From Microvirgula aerodenitrificans DSM 15089 (GTDB lineage: Bacteria > Pseudomonadota > Gammaproteobacteria > Burkholderiales > Aquaspirillaceae): 64,000 bases of DNA. Shown here in pieces: positions 1 through 7,727 of this stretch. The stretch lies in NCBI RefSeq assembly GCF_000620105.1, contig NZ_JHVK01000003.1, positions 62,001-126,000 on the forward strand, given 5' to 3'. Position 1 is the first letter of the stretch. The number at the start of each line of letters is the position of its first letter. Made by a program: the position numbers and the translations under genes. The notes under the pieces were generated by a model. It was given only the letters and a program-made list of their open reading frames with translations. It was not told where the DNA came from and did no database searches.

Positions 1-934
1 CCGCACCGCTATAGCCCCACCAGTCCCAGCAGCCGGACGGATTGACCATCGGCGTCGGGTCCACTTGCGGGTACAGAATCAGCAGATTGTTGCTGTCGGC
101 CCAGCGGTTGTAGCCGGTGCGGGTGTAGAACAGATCCCCGATCGTCTTTGACGACTGCTTGCAGCCATGCAGCGCAATATGCACGCGGCAGGGTTCGCCC
201 CGTTCGCAGGCACGCGGCACGTAGACATGGCCTTCGCTGGCCATCCGCGCCCGCCAGCTGGTGAACGGCTTCTGGTCGAAGGCGACCAGACGGCCGGCCG
301 GGATGTCGGCCGATGGCGGTTTCAGCTCGGGATCGATCTGGGTGAGGATGGCGCCTGCCTGGTCATAGCCGTTGTCGTCCACCGCGCAGTGACTGATATA
401 GGGCGTCTTGTTGGCATCGCACGCATTGCCGAAGGCGGGCGTGATCAGCGCATGGCCGGCCGGCAGCGTGCCCACATAGCGGCGCTGTGCGTCCGGCATG
501 CCGGCCAGGCGCAGGAAGGCATCACCGGCTTCCACCGCCGCCGGCTGCACCACGCTGTCACTCGTGCCGCTGAACAGGTAGGCGCGGCGTTTGGCCAGAT
601 GGGACAGTGCATCGATCTGCCCCATCAGCTCGAAGGTTTCCGCCGAGGCGAGCAGCGCCGCCGGTGCCGGCGTCAGCCCGTTCATGCAACTGAGCGCGGT
701 CGGCAGATTGCCCACCGCGCAATAGTACGGACCGCCGGCGACCACGCCGGCGCCCTTGACCGAAGCCGAGTTGGCGACCAGGTACTGGAAAGCCATGAAG
801 GCGCCGGACGACAGTCCGGATACCGAAGACTGCGCCGCATCGCCATTGAAGGCCGGCAGCGGCTGAGCGGCAAAGGCGACGGGGGTCAGGGTGACAAGCA
901 GGGTGGTCAGCAGCAGGTGGCGATGTCGTGACAT
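1..934 (-). CDS. Secreted poly(3-hydroxybutyrate) depolymerase-like protein, 3' end beyond window
   Basis: About 311 codons are readable from the ATG at 932-934, and the C-terminus lies off the left edge. The first 22 or so residues form a signal peptide: Arg/His-rich start, a Leu/Thr core and an AFA-A cleavage-type site. The mature part carries LSSGAFMAFQ, which resembles the serine-nucleophile elbow of the extracellular PHB depolymerase/PhaZ esterase group. Later segments HIALHGCKQS, TGYNRWADSNNLLILYPQ and NPSGCWDWWGY are typical of that family (COG3509-like). The expected role is hydrolysis of exogenous short-chain polyhydroxyalkanoate. GGAG lies about 12 nt upstream of the start. The frame is clear because two other minus-strand frames over this region lack any family resemblance. 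Catalytic Asp and His cannot be assigned here. Confidence 0.7.
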   Translation of the reverse strand, partial: MSRHRHLLLTTLLVTLTPVAFAAQPLPAFNGDAAQSSVSGLSSGAFMAFQYLVANSASVKGAGVVAGGPYYCAVGNLPTALSCMNGLTPAPAALLASAETFELMGQIDALSHLAKRRAYLFSGTSDSVVQPAAVEAGDAFLRLAGMPDAQRRYVGTLPAGHALITPAFGNACDANKTPYISHCAVDDNGYDQAGAILTQIDPELKPPSADIPAGRLVAFDQKPFTSWRARMASEGHVYVPRACERGEPCRVHIALHGCKQSSKTIGDLFYTRTGYNRWADSNNLLILYPQVDPTPMVNPSGCWDWWGYSGA

Positions 935-1030
935 GCACTTTTCTCCGTAAGATTTCAGGCTACCCCTTACAGATAGCCTGAAACCCGCCTGCACTCAAGG
1001 ACAATGGCATTGTGCGACGCAAAATACGGC

Positions 1031-1351
1031 TCAGGACCGGGTTAGCTTGCGGAACACGCCCATCAGTTCCTCGATCGCCGCATCGCCTTCGCCGCCTTCG
1101 ATCGCGCGCGACACACAGCCCTTGGCGTGGCTTTCCAGCAGCTGCATCGCCAGCCCGTCCAGCGCCGACTTGACCGAGGCGATCTGCGTCAGCACATCGA
1201 CACAGTAGCGGTCGTCGTCGATCATGCCGCTGATCCCGCGCACCTGGCCCTCGATGCGGTTCAGGCGGTGGATCAGCTTCTGCTTGTCAGCGCGGACGAC
1301 CGTCTTGTCCGTGACCGGGTGGCACCCTTCATGCGACGTCAAAGCCGGCAT
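1031..1351 (-). CDS. csoR: CsoR-family copper-sensing repressor
   Basis: A 106-residue all-helical DUF156/CsoR-FrmR protein. The Cu(I)-binding triad is visible as C50, H75 and C79, with the same C-x24-H-x3-C spacing as the CsoR C-H-C site, which favours copper over the formaldehyde (FrmR) or nickel (RcnR) branches. It is the last gene of copA-copZ-csoR and overlaps the 3' end of copZ by 23 bp, suggesting translational coupling. The start is uncertain: the ATG at 1351 has GAGG directly against it. The in-frame TTG three codons later has that GAGG at a better distance of about 9 nt. Expected role: apo-repressor that leaves DNA when it binds Cu(I), so the operon would be autoregulated. Confidence 0.9.
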   Translation of the reverse strand: MPALTSHEGCHPVTDKTVVRADKQKLIHRLNRIEGQVRGISGMIDDDRYCVDVLTQIASVKSALDGLAMQLLESHAKGCVSRAIEGGEGDAAIEELMGVFRKLTRS

Positions 1352-1529
1352 CCTCGATGGCGCTGCGCAGCGTATCGGCGTTCTGTGCCGCCGGGTCGAA
1401 TTCGACCGTGGCGCGGCCGATGGCGACGTCGGTGTGCTTGACGCCGGGCAGGGCTTCCAGCACCCGGGTGACGCTCTTGACGCATCCCTGGCACGTCATG
1501 CCGGAAATCGTGAGTTCGATGGTGTTCAT
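1329..1529 (-). CDS. copZ: CopZ-like copper chaperone, single HMA domain
   Basis: A 66-residue heavy-metal-associated domain with the metal-binding loop MTCQGC at residues 11-16 and the family ending of EDAGFDVA. Length and fold match cytosolic CopZ/Atx1 chaperones that carry Cu(I) to the N-terminal HMA domains of CopA. It starts 47 bp after the copA stop and overlaps csoR, so it is clearly part of a copper operon. An AGGAG-like site precedes the ATG. Nothing unusual is seen. Confidence 0.93.
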   Translation of the reverse strand: MNTIELTISGMTCQGCVKSVTRVLEALPGVKHTDVAIGRATVEFDPAAQNADTLRSAIEDAGFDVA

Positions 1530-1576
1530 GGTCTGCTCCTTGGTTGGGCAAGTGGGGTTAAAGGACAGGGTGGCAA

Positions 1577-3946
1577 TCAGCGTGGCTGACGGGTCCAGCG
1601 CCGAAGCAGCAGGGAATTGCTGACCACCGACACCGAACTGGCGGCCATGGCCGCGCCGGCAATGACCGGACTCAGCAGGCCGATGGCGGCCAGCGGAATG
1701 CCCAGGACGTTGTAGATAAAGGCGAAGAACAGGTTCTGGCGGATTTTCTTCATGGTTTTCCGCGACAGGTCGATCGCATCGGCTACCGACGACAGATCGC
1801 TCTGCATCAGCGTGATCTCGGCCGTCTCGATGGCGACATCGCTGCCGGCGCCCATGGCAAAGCCGACATCCGCGCAGGCCAGGGCCGGGGCATCGTTGAC
1901 GCCATCGCCGGCCATGGCAACCACGCGACCTTCGCGGCGCAGTCCCTCGACGATGCGTGCCTTGTCGGCCGGCAGCACCTGCGCCTCGAAGCGTTCGATG
2001 CCGGCCTGCGCGGCAATGGCACGGGCGGTGGCGGCGTTGTCGCCGGTCAGCATGATCACGTCGACGCCCATCTGCCGCAAGCGGCGGACAGCGGCGGGCG
2101 ATGTCTCGCGCAGGGCGTCGGCCATGCCGATCAGCCCGGCGGGCCGGCCGTCGACCTCAAGCACCACCACCGTGCGACCGGCAGCAGCCAGCCGGGTGGC
2201 CTGTTCGCACAGCGCCTCGTCGGCGCCGATCCAGTCCGGGGTGCCGAGGCGCAGCGCCTGACCGCCACGCAGGCGGGCGGCGACACCATGTCCGGCCTCG
2301 ACCCTGAAATCGTCCACTGCCGCCAGCGCCAGGCCATCGGCCGCGGCGGCATCGAGCACCGCACGCGCCAGCGGGTGTTCGGACCCCTGTTCCACGCTGG
2401 CGGCGAGCTGCAGCACGCTGGCGCGGTCATGGCCGGCAAGGGCCTCGACATCGGTGACGACCGGCTGACCGCGGGTCAGCGTGCCGGTCTTGTCCACGAC
2501 CAGTGTATTGATGTGTTCGGCGCGTTCCAGCGCCGACGCATTGCGGAACAGCAGACCGGCTGTCGCGCCGCGGCCGATGCCGACCATGATGGCAGTCGGC
2601 GTGGCCAGGCCCAGTGCGCACGGGCAGGCAATGACCAGCACCGCGACCGCATGCATCAGGCTGGTGACACCGTCGCCGGTCAGCAGCAGCGTGACGACGA
2701 AGGTCAGCACCGCGATCGCCATCACCACCGGCACGAACACCCCGGAAATGCGGTCGGCCAGTTGCTGGATCGGCGCTTTCGAGCCTTGCGCCTCGCTGAC
2801 CAGGCGAACGATCTCGGCCAGCCGGGTCCGCTCGCCGACACTGCCGGCACGGACCTTCAGCATGCCCTCGACGGTGCGGGTGCCGGCATAGACCGGGCTG
2901 CCGACCGCCTTGTTGACCGGCATGCTCTCGCCGGACAGCATGCTTTCATCCACAGCCGCCGTGCCGTCGCTGACTTCGCCATCGACCGGCAGTGCTTCGC
3001 CGTAGCGGACCACCACGATGTCGCCGGGCTGCAGGCTGGCGATCGGCACCTCGGTCAACTGGCCATCACGCTCGACCCGTGCGGTTTTGGGCTGCATGCC
3101 GAGCAGGGTCTCGATGGCGGCCGACGTGCGGCCCTTGGCACGTGCCTCCAGCAGCTTGCCGAGAATGACCAGAGTGATGACCGAGGCGCTGGCCTCGAAA
3201 TACACATGCTGGTGTTCAAGCCCCAGCACGGTAATGACGGCGCTCATTGCGTAGGCAACGGTGGTGCCGGACGCAATCAGTACGTCCATATTGGCGCCAC
3301 CGCCACGCAGGGCATGCCAGGCGCCGCGATAGAAGCGCCAGCCGGCCCAGAACTGCACCGGTGTCGCCAGCAGCAGCTGCAGCCAGCGCGGCAGCAGGCC
3401 TTCGTGACTGCCACCGAACATGGACACCATTTCCAGCCACAGCGGCAGCGTAAACAGCGCGGCGATGGCGAACTGGCGCAACTCCTGCCGGTAGGCGAGC
3501 TGTTTCTCCGCCTTGCGTGCGGCGCGGTCATCGCCGGCTAGCGGTCTGGCTTCATAACCGGCCCGGGTGACGGCGGCGACCAGTGCGTTCACGTCGGCGG
3601 TGCCGGGCAGCATGTCGACGCGAGCGGTTTCGGTGGCGAAGTTCACGCTGGCGCTGACGCCGGGCAGGCGGTTCAGCACCGTCTCGATGCGCTGGGCGCA
3701 GGCAGCGCAGGTCATGCCGGACAAGGCCAGCTCCACGCGCTCGGGCACGATGTCGAAGCCGGTTTTGCGTATGGTGTCGACCACGGTAGCCAGCGGCACG
3801 CTGTCGTCACGGGTGACCACGGCGCTTTCGGTGGCGAAGTTGACCTGTGCGCTGACACCGTCGAGCGCATTCAGCCGCTTCTCGATGCGGATGGCGCAGG
3901 CAGCGCAGCTCATGCCGCTGATGGGAAAGACTGTCGAAGTGCTCAT
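1577..3946 (-). CDS. copA: Cu(I)-exporting P1B-type ATPase CopA
   Basis: A 789-residue inner-membrane copper pump. Two N-terminal HMA domains carry CxxC loops: MSCAAC at residues 12-17 and MTCAAC near residue 80. The membrane metal site CPC is at residues 441-443, the phosphorylated Asp is D485 in DKTGTLT, and the hinge GDGVNDAPAL follows. The C-terminal membrane segment carries the YN...S-type motif (FIYNVLGIPLA, then MAASSVSVVSNSLLL) typical of the Cu(I) subgroup P1B-1. It leads the operon copA-copZ-csoR. Its promoter and a CsoR-type palindrome lie immediately upstream. Full length for the family and no damage seen. Confidence 0.97.
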   Translation of the reverse strand: MSTSTVFPISGMSCAACAIRIEKRLNALDGVSAQVNFATESAVVTRDDSVPLATVVDTIRKTGFDIVPERVELALSGMTCAACAQRIETVLNRLPGVSASVNFATETARVDMLPGTADVNALVAAVTRAGYEARPLAGDDRAARKAEKQLAYRQELRQFAIAALFTLPLWLEMVSMFGGSHEGLLPRWLQLLLATPVQFWAGWRFYRGAWHALRGGGANMDVLIASGTTVAYAMSAVITVLGLEHQHVYFEASASVITLVILGKLLEARAKGRTSAAIETLLGMQPKTARVERDGQLTEVPIASLQPGDIVVVRYGEALPVDGEVSDGTAAVDESMLSGESMPVNKAVGSPVYAGTRTVEGMLKVRAGSVGERTRLAEIVRLVSEAQGSKAPIQQLADRISGVFVPVVMAIAVLTFVVTLLLTGDGVTSLMHAVAVLVIACPCALGLATPTAIMVGIGRGATAGLLFRNASALERAEHINTLVVDKTGTLTRGQPVVTDVEALAGHDRASVLQLAASVEQGSEHPLARAVLDAAAADGLALAAVDDFRVEAGHGVAARLRGGQALRLGTPDWIGADEALCEQATRLAAAGRTVVVLEVDGRPAGLIGMADALRETSPAAVRRLRQMGVDVIMLTGDNAATARAIAAQAGIERFEAQVLPADKARIVEGLRREGRVVAMAGDGVNDAPALACADVGFAMGAGSDVAIETAEITLMQSDLSSVADAIDLSRKTMKKIRQNLFFAFIYNVLGIPLAAIGLLSPVIAGAAMAASSVSVVSNSLLLRRWTRQPR

Positions 3947-3949
3947 TGC

Positions 3950-4008
3950 ATAGCCCTGTGGGGTATGTGTATGAGTGGACTATATACCCTGGCACCCTAT
4001 ATGAACAA
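3950..4008 (-). promoter_or_regulatory. copA promoter and candidate CsoR operator
   Basis: On the minus strand a TTGTTC box (4003-4008) and a TATAGT box (3979-3984) are 18 bp apart, giving a credible sigma-70 promoter. Downstream, 3950-3966 reads ATACCCC-ACA-GGGCTAT on the minus strand, an imperfect palindrome with one mismatch between half-sites. It is a G/C tract flanked by AT, as in known CsoR operators. It ends 3 nt before the copA ATG and so covers the weak Shine-Dalgarno AGGG. Repressor binding here could block elongation or translation as well as initiation. Assignment rests on pattern and on csoR being in the operon. Confidence 0.55.
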
Positions 4009-4052
4009 GCTGTGTTCCGAACCGGGCCCGCCCGCCCCGGTGGCCTGCTGCA

Positions 4053-4090
4053 AATAAAACGGGGGACTGCCGTCTCCGGCAGTCCCCCGT
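4053..4090 (-). terminator. Rho-independent terminator after the zinc-ribbon gene
   Basis: A 14-bp perfect stem (4059-4072 with 4077-4090) with a TCTC loop is followed on the minus strand by a U-rich run (GTTTTATTTG). It lies 45 bp past the stop of the minus-strand zinc-ribbon gene and insulates it from the copA promoter. Confidence 0.87.
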
Positions 4091-4134
4091 TCAGCGGGGA
4101 TGTTTGCTGGTACCCCTGCAGTTCAGCCGCTCTT

Positions 4135-4452
4135 TCAGTCGAAAATCTCTTCCCAGAACGACTTGCGACGTTTGCCATACTGCTTGTCGCCATGCTTGTC
4201 ATAACCGTGTTGCGGGTAGCCTTGCTGTTGTGGGTAGCCCTGCTGCGGTTGGGCATGGTGTGACGGTTGTGGTGGCGGCGGTGCCATTTGCGGCGCGCTG
4301 GCGGCGGACAGTTGCTGCTGCGAGCGCTCGATGATCTTGTCGAGCTCGCCGCGATCGAGCCATACGCCACGACACTGCGGGCAATAGTCGATCTCCACGC
4401 CCTGGCGATCGCTCATGACCAGGGTGGCATCCGGGCAGACGGGACATTTCAT
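4135..4452 (-). CDS. Small zinc-ribbon (zf-TFIIB type) protein with Q/P/H-rich tail
   Basis: A 105-residue protein. Residues 1-38 form a TFIIB-like zinc ribbon with C3xxC6 and C24xxC27, followed by RGVWLDRGELDKI, the hallmark of the COG3809/zf-TFIIB family. Residues 55-90 are a low-complexity Pro/Gln/His/Tyr segment with repeated QGYP units. The end is basic then acidic (GKRRKSFWEEIFD). The function of this family is not established. Context between two metal-export ATPases is suggestive of metal handling but proves nothing. The gene has its own downstream terminator and starts 43 bp after the end of cadA, so it could be co-transcribed with cadA. Confidence 0.85.
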   Translation of the reverse strand: MKCPVCPDATLVMSDRQGVEIDYCPQCRGVWLDRGELDKIIERSQQQLSAASAPQMAPPPPQPSHHAQPQQGYPQQQGYPQHGYDKHGDKQYGKRRKSFWEEIFD

Positions 4453-4494
4453 GATGGCATTCCTTGTGTGAAAACAGGGGGACGCTGCCGGGGC

Positions 4495-6777
4495 TCAGCG
4501 GTGGCGGAGCAGCCGCAGGCCGTTGCCGACCACCAGCAGGCTGGCGCCGACATCGGCGAACACGGCCATCCACATGGTGCCCATGCCGGACAGCGTCAAT
4601 ACCAGGAATATCGCCTTGATACCTAAAGCCACGCTTATGTTCTGCACCAGAATGTTGTGAGTGGCGCGCGACAGGCGGACAAAAGCCGGCAATTTGCGCA
4701 GGTCATCGTTCATCAGCGCCACGTCGGCGGTCTCGATGGCGGTGTCGCTGCCGGCCGCGCCCATGGCGAAGCCGATGTCGGCGCGGGCCAGCGCCGGCGC
4801 ATCGTTGATGCCGTCACCGACCATGCCGACCGATGCATCCCGGGCCAGCAGCGACTCGATGGCGGCCAGCTTGTCGGCGGGCAACTGGTTGCCGCGTGCC
4901 TCGTCGATGCCGACCTGGCCGGCAATGGCGGTCACGGTATGCTGGTTGTCGCCGGACAGCATCAGCGTGCGCACACCCAGCGCATGCAACTGGGCAATCG
5001 CCTCGCGGCTTTCCGGCCGCAGCGTGTCGGCGACCGCGAACAGGCCGAGCACTTCGTGTTCGCTGGCCAGCAGCACCGTGCTCTTGCCGGCGGTCTCGAA
5101 GGCCTGCAACTGTGCCTCGATGGCCGGTGAGCACACGCCGCGTTCCTCGATCAGCCGGTGATTGCCCAGCCAGTATGTCTGTCCGTCGATGGTGCCGTGC
5201 ACGCCGCGGCCGGGCAGGGCGGTAAACCCGTCTACCGGGGCGGCCAGTTCGCTGCGGCCATCGGCAATTGCCTGCGAAACCGGGTGGTCCGACCGGGTGG
5301 CCAGCGAGACGGCCAGCCGCTCGGCATGGGCCGGCGGGGTATTCCCCTGCGGGGCGAAGTCGGTACGCACCGGCCGGCCGGCCGTCAGCGTGCCGGTCTT
5401 GTCCAGCGCGATCCAGCCCAGGCGGCGACCCTGTTCCAGATAGGTCCCGCCCTTGATCAGGATGCCGCGTCGCGCGGCCAGCGCCAGCCCGCTGACAATG
5501 GTCACCGGGGTGGAAATGACCAGGGCGCACGGGCAGGCGATGACCAGCAGCACCAGCGCGCGATAACTCCATTCCAGCCAGGCGCCGCCGGACAGCAGCG
5601 GCGGCAGCAGGGCCACCAGGATGGCGAACACCAGTACCGCCGGCGTATAGATGGCCGCGAAGCGGTCGACAAAGCGCTGGGTTGGCGCCCGTGCCCCCTG
5701 GGCTTCCTCGATGGCATGGATGATGCGCGCCAGCGTGCTGTTGCCGCCGGTCGCCGTCACCCGGTACACCAGTTCGCCCGAGGTGTTGACCGTGCCGGCA
5801 AACAGCGTGTCGCCGATGCCTTTTTCCACCGGCAGGCTTTCGCCGGTGATGGCGGCCTGGTCGACGGCGGACTGGCCGCTTTCCACCTCGCCATCCAGTG
5901 CGACGCGCTCGCCGGGGCGAACCCGGACCCGGGCGCCGACCGGCACCTGCGCGGCGTCACACTCGGCCCAGCCGTCGGCGGTTTCGACGCTGGCGGTCGG
6001 CGGCGACAGCGCCAGCAGGCCACTGACCGCATTGCGGGCCCGGTCCAGCGAGCGCGCCTCGATCCACTCGGCCAGTGTGAACAGCACCATGACCATGGCG
6101 GCTTCCGGCCACTGGCCGATCAGCATGGCGCCGGTCACGGCGATGCTCATCAGGGCATTGATATTCAGAGTCAGATGGCGGATGGCGATCCAGCCCTTGC
6201 GATAGGTGCCGAGCCCGGCCAGCAGGATGGCCGCCACCGCCAGGGCGGCGATCAGCCAGTCGGGGCCGCCCCGGCTGAATTCGACCGCCTCGGCGGCGGC
6301 GGCAAATACGCCGGCCAGCGCCAGCGGCAGACCGCGCCGGACCGGGCCGGGCGCAGCCTGCGGGGCGGCATCGAGCGGTTCCGGCGTCAGGCCGAGCCCG
6401 CGCACCAGTGCCAGCAGGTCGTCCAGCGCCTGCGGCTGGTGAGCCAGGGTCAGCACGCGCTGCATCAGGTTGAAGCGCAGCCAGCCGACGGCCGGATGCG
6501 CGCCGAGCGCCTTGCGGATCAGGGCTTCCTCGGTCGGACAGTCCATTTCGCCGATACGGACTGCGGTGATCACCATGCCCGGGGGAACCGGCTCGTCCGC
6601 CACGGTGATGACGGCCGGGGCATCGCTGCCGCAACTGCCGCAGCAGGCCGTCGGCGCCGGGGCGTGATCGTGTGCAGGGCCGTGCTCGTGTCCATGATCG
6701 TGTCCGTGGTGACGATCATGGTCATGATCGTGGTGATGATCCTGCCCGTCGTGCCGATGTGAGGTGTGTTGTGCCAT
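4495..6777 (-). CDS. cadA: Zn/Cd/Pb-exporting P1B-type ATPase (CadA/ZntA-like)
   Basis: From the ATG at 6775-6777 this is 760 residues; the longer reading 14 codons upstream would run into its own promoter, so I reject it. Residues 5-42 are an extreme His/Asp tract (HDHDHD, HGHDHG), followed by CCGSCG, a probable metal-gathering tail. The HMA-like domain carries GEMDCPTEE, typical of the Zn/Cd/Pb subgroup, instead of GMxCxxC. The membrane CPC motif is at 415-417, the phosphorylated D459 is in DKTGTLT, and GDGINDAPAL is the hinge. It exports divalent soft metals from the cytosol. It is divergent from the regulator cadR, and the intergenic operator supports Cd/Pb/Zn control. Confidence 0.93.
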   Translation of the reverse strand: MAQHTSHRHDGQDHHHDHDHDRHHGHDHGHEHGPAHDHAPAPTACCGSCGSDAPAVITVADEPVPPGMVITAVRIGEMDCPTEEALIRKALGAHPAVGWLRFNLMQRVLTLAHQPQALDDLLALVRGLGLTPEPLDAAPQAAPGPVRRGLPLALAGVFAAAAEAVEFSRGGPDWLIAALAVAAILLAGLGTYRKGWIAIRHLTLNINALMSIAVTGAMLIGQWPEAAMVMVLFTLAEWIEARSLDRARNAVSGLLALSPPTASVETADGWAECDAAQVPVGARVRVRPGERVALDGEVESGQSAVDQAAITGESLPVEKGIGDTLFAGTVNTSGELVYRVTATGGNSTLARIIHAIEEAQGARAPTQRFVDRFAAIYTPAVLVFAILVALLPPLLSGGAWLEWSYRALVLLVIACPCALVISTPVTIVSGLALAARRGILIKGGTYLEQGRRLGWIALDKTGTLTAGRPVRTDFAPQGNTPPAHAERLAVSLATRSDHPVSQAIADGRSELAAPVDGFTALPGRGVHGTIDGQTYWLGNHRLIEERGVCSPAIEAQLQAFETAGKSTVLLASEHEVLGLFAVADTLRPESREAIAQLHALGVRTLMLSGDNQHTVTAIAGQVGIDEARGNQLPADKLAAIESLLARDASVGMVGDGINDAPALARADIGFAMGAAGSDTAIETADVALMNDDLRKLPAFVRLSRATHNILVQNISVALGIKAIFLVLTLSGMGTMWMAVFADVGASLLVVGNGLRLLRHR

Positions 6778-6810
6778 GACGAAGTCCGGTGTGACCGCTA
6801 AGATGATCCT

Positions 6811-6841
6811 ATTCCACACCGTGAAGTGGCTACAGGGTCAA
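6811..6841 (-). promoter_or_regulatory. MerR-type cadA promoter with CadR/PbrR operator
   Basis: On the minus strand the -35 TTGACC (6836-6841) and a -10 like TGGAAT (6811-6816) are separated by 19 bp, the long spacing typical of MerR-family targets. The spacer holds an imperfect dyad at 6818-6838: ACCCTGTAG, CCA, CTTCACGGT, with 6 of 9 half-site positions symmetric. The left half matches PbrR/CadR/ZntR-type half-sites. The regulator cadR is transcribed the other way 41 bp beyond. Inferred mechanism: metal-bound CadR untwists the long spacer and activates cadA. Confidence 0.7.
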
Positions 6842-6881
6842 GCCCGGTATTGCACTTCGTTCTCATCCCGGAGCGTTCATC

Positions 6882-7343
6882 ATGAGAATCGGCGAACTTG
6901 CCCGCCAGGCCGGCTGCCCGGTCGAAACCGTGCGCTATTACGAACGCGAGGGGCTGCTGCCGCTGGCAAACCGCAGCGAAGGCAACAATTACCGCGTCTA
7001 CGACCACACCCACCTGGAGCGGCTGTTGTTTATCCGCCGCTGCCGGGCGCTGGACATGACCCAGGACGAGATTCGCGTACTGCTGGCGGCGCTGGACAGC
7101 CCGGAGGCCGATTGCGAGACGGTCAACCGGTTGCTGGATGCGCATCTGGCGCATGTCGAAGCGCGGATTGCCGAGCTCGACCGTCTGCGCGGACAGCTCG
7201 AATCGCTGCGCCAGGCATGCCGGACCGCCAGTGCCGCGCGCGACTGCGGGATCCTGCAGCAACTCAATCGTGCCGGCGAGACACCGGCCTCACCGGCTGC
7301 CGATGGCGACCACAGCCATATTCCGGGTGTGCATCATCGCTAG
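6882..7343 (+). CDS. cadR: MerR-family Cd(II)/Pb(II)-responsive regulator (CadR/PbrR-like)
   Basis: A 153-residue MerR protein. Residues 1-70 are the winged-helix DNA-binding domain (MRIGELARQAGCPVETVRYYEREGLL), then a dimerisation helix. Cysteines C78, C113 and C122 occupy the positions of the metal ligands in the PbrR691 type, and the DCGILQQL loop is characteristic of the Cd/Pb group rather than CueR or ZntR. The C-terminus ends in a His-rich segment (DHSHIPGVHHR), also seen in CadR proteins. It is divergent from cadA with a shared operator region. GGAG sits 9 nt before the ATG. A GC-rich hairpin (7344-7375) follows the stop. Confidence 0.9.
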   Translation: MRIGELARQAGCPVETVRYYEREGLLPLANRSEGNNYRVYDHTHLERLLFIRRCRALDMTQDEIRVLLAALDSPEADCETVNRLLDAHLAHVEARIAELDRLRGQLESLRQACRTASAARDCGILQQLNRAGETPASPAADGDHSHIPGVHHR

Positions 7344-7727
7344 CCGGCAGGCAGGTTGACCGCATATCCTGCCGGTAGGCGGGTGAAAAACGGTGAATCT
7401 TTGTACCGGATGCCGTTAATGACACACATCGTGCTGCATGAAGTGATTCATGATTATTTTTGACCTCGATTTCAGCATGATCATCCAGCAATGACGGGTT
7501 TTGAGCCGGGTTTTCCGGCTTGCAGCAAGGCGACTGCAACGAAATAGCCTTTTTTGCGTACCGGAGGCAATTAAGTCCGGAGAAGGGCGCAAACCGTGTA
7601 CGGGTTTTGCAATAAAATTGCCCGCGATTTAATGTGCATATGCCATTGCGCGTATTTCCCCAACGGGGCACACCGTCACACACCCTGTGAGGGGCGTCCC
7701 TTGTGAACCCATTACCCGGAAACGATC
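7344..7727. other. 384-bp intergenic leader region before the ABC importer
   Basis: No coding region is supported here. 7344-7351 and 7368-7375 (CCGGCAGG/CCTGCCGG) form a hairpin just after cadR without a U-run, possibly its 3' end. The stretch 7400-7650 is visibly richer in A/T than its neighbours. Loose promoter-like elements (for example TTGCAA at 7608 followed by TTTAAT) occur near 7608-7635. A structured candidate at 7553-7593 is listed separately. CCCC-AA-CGGGG at about 7661-7671 is a small hairpin within about 70 nt of the start codon. Confidence 0.5.
7553..7593 (+). promoter_or_regulatory. Candidate structured leader element (nested stems)
   Basis: TTTGCG (7553-7558) pairs with CGCAAA (7588-7593), and inside it CCGGA (7561-7565) pairs with TCCGG (7576-7580). 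This gives a two-tier stem with an 11-nt AT-rich tip. It lies about 135 nt upstream of the binding-protein start. It could be part of a transcribed leader or simply a protein-binding dyad. No known riboswitch class is recognised. Confidence 0.3.

Noticed and set aside
6778-6819. Longer N-terminus for CadA (14 extra codons)
   Set aside because: The extension would include the -10 region and TSS of its own MerR-type promoter.
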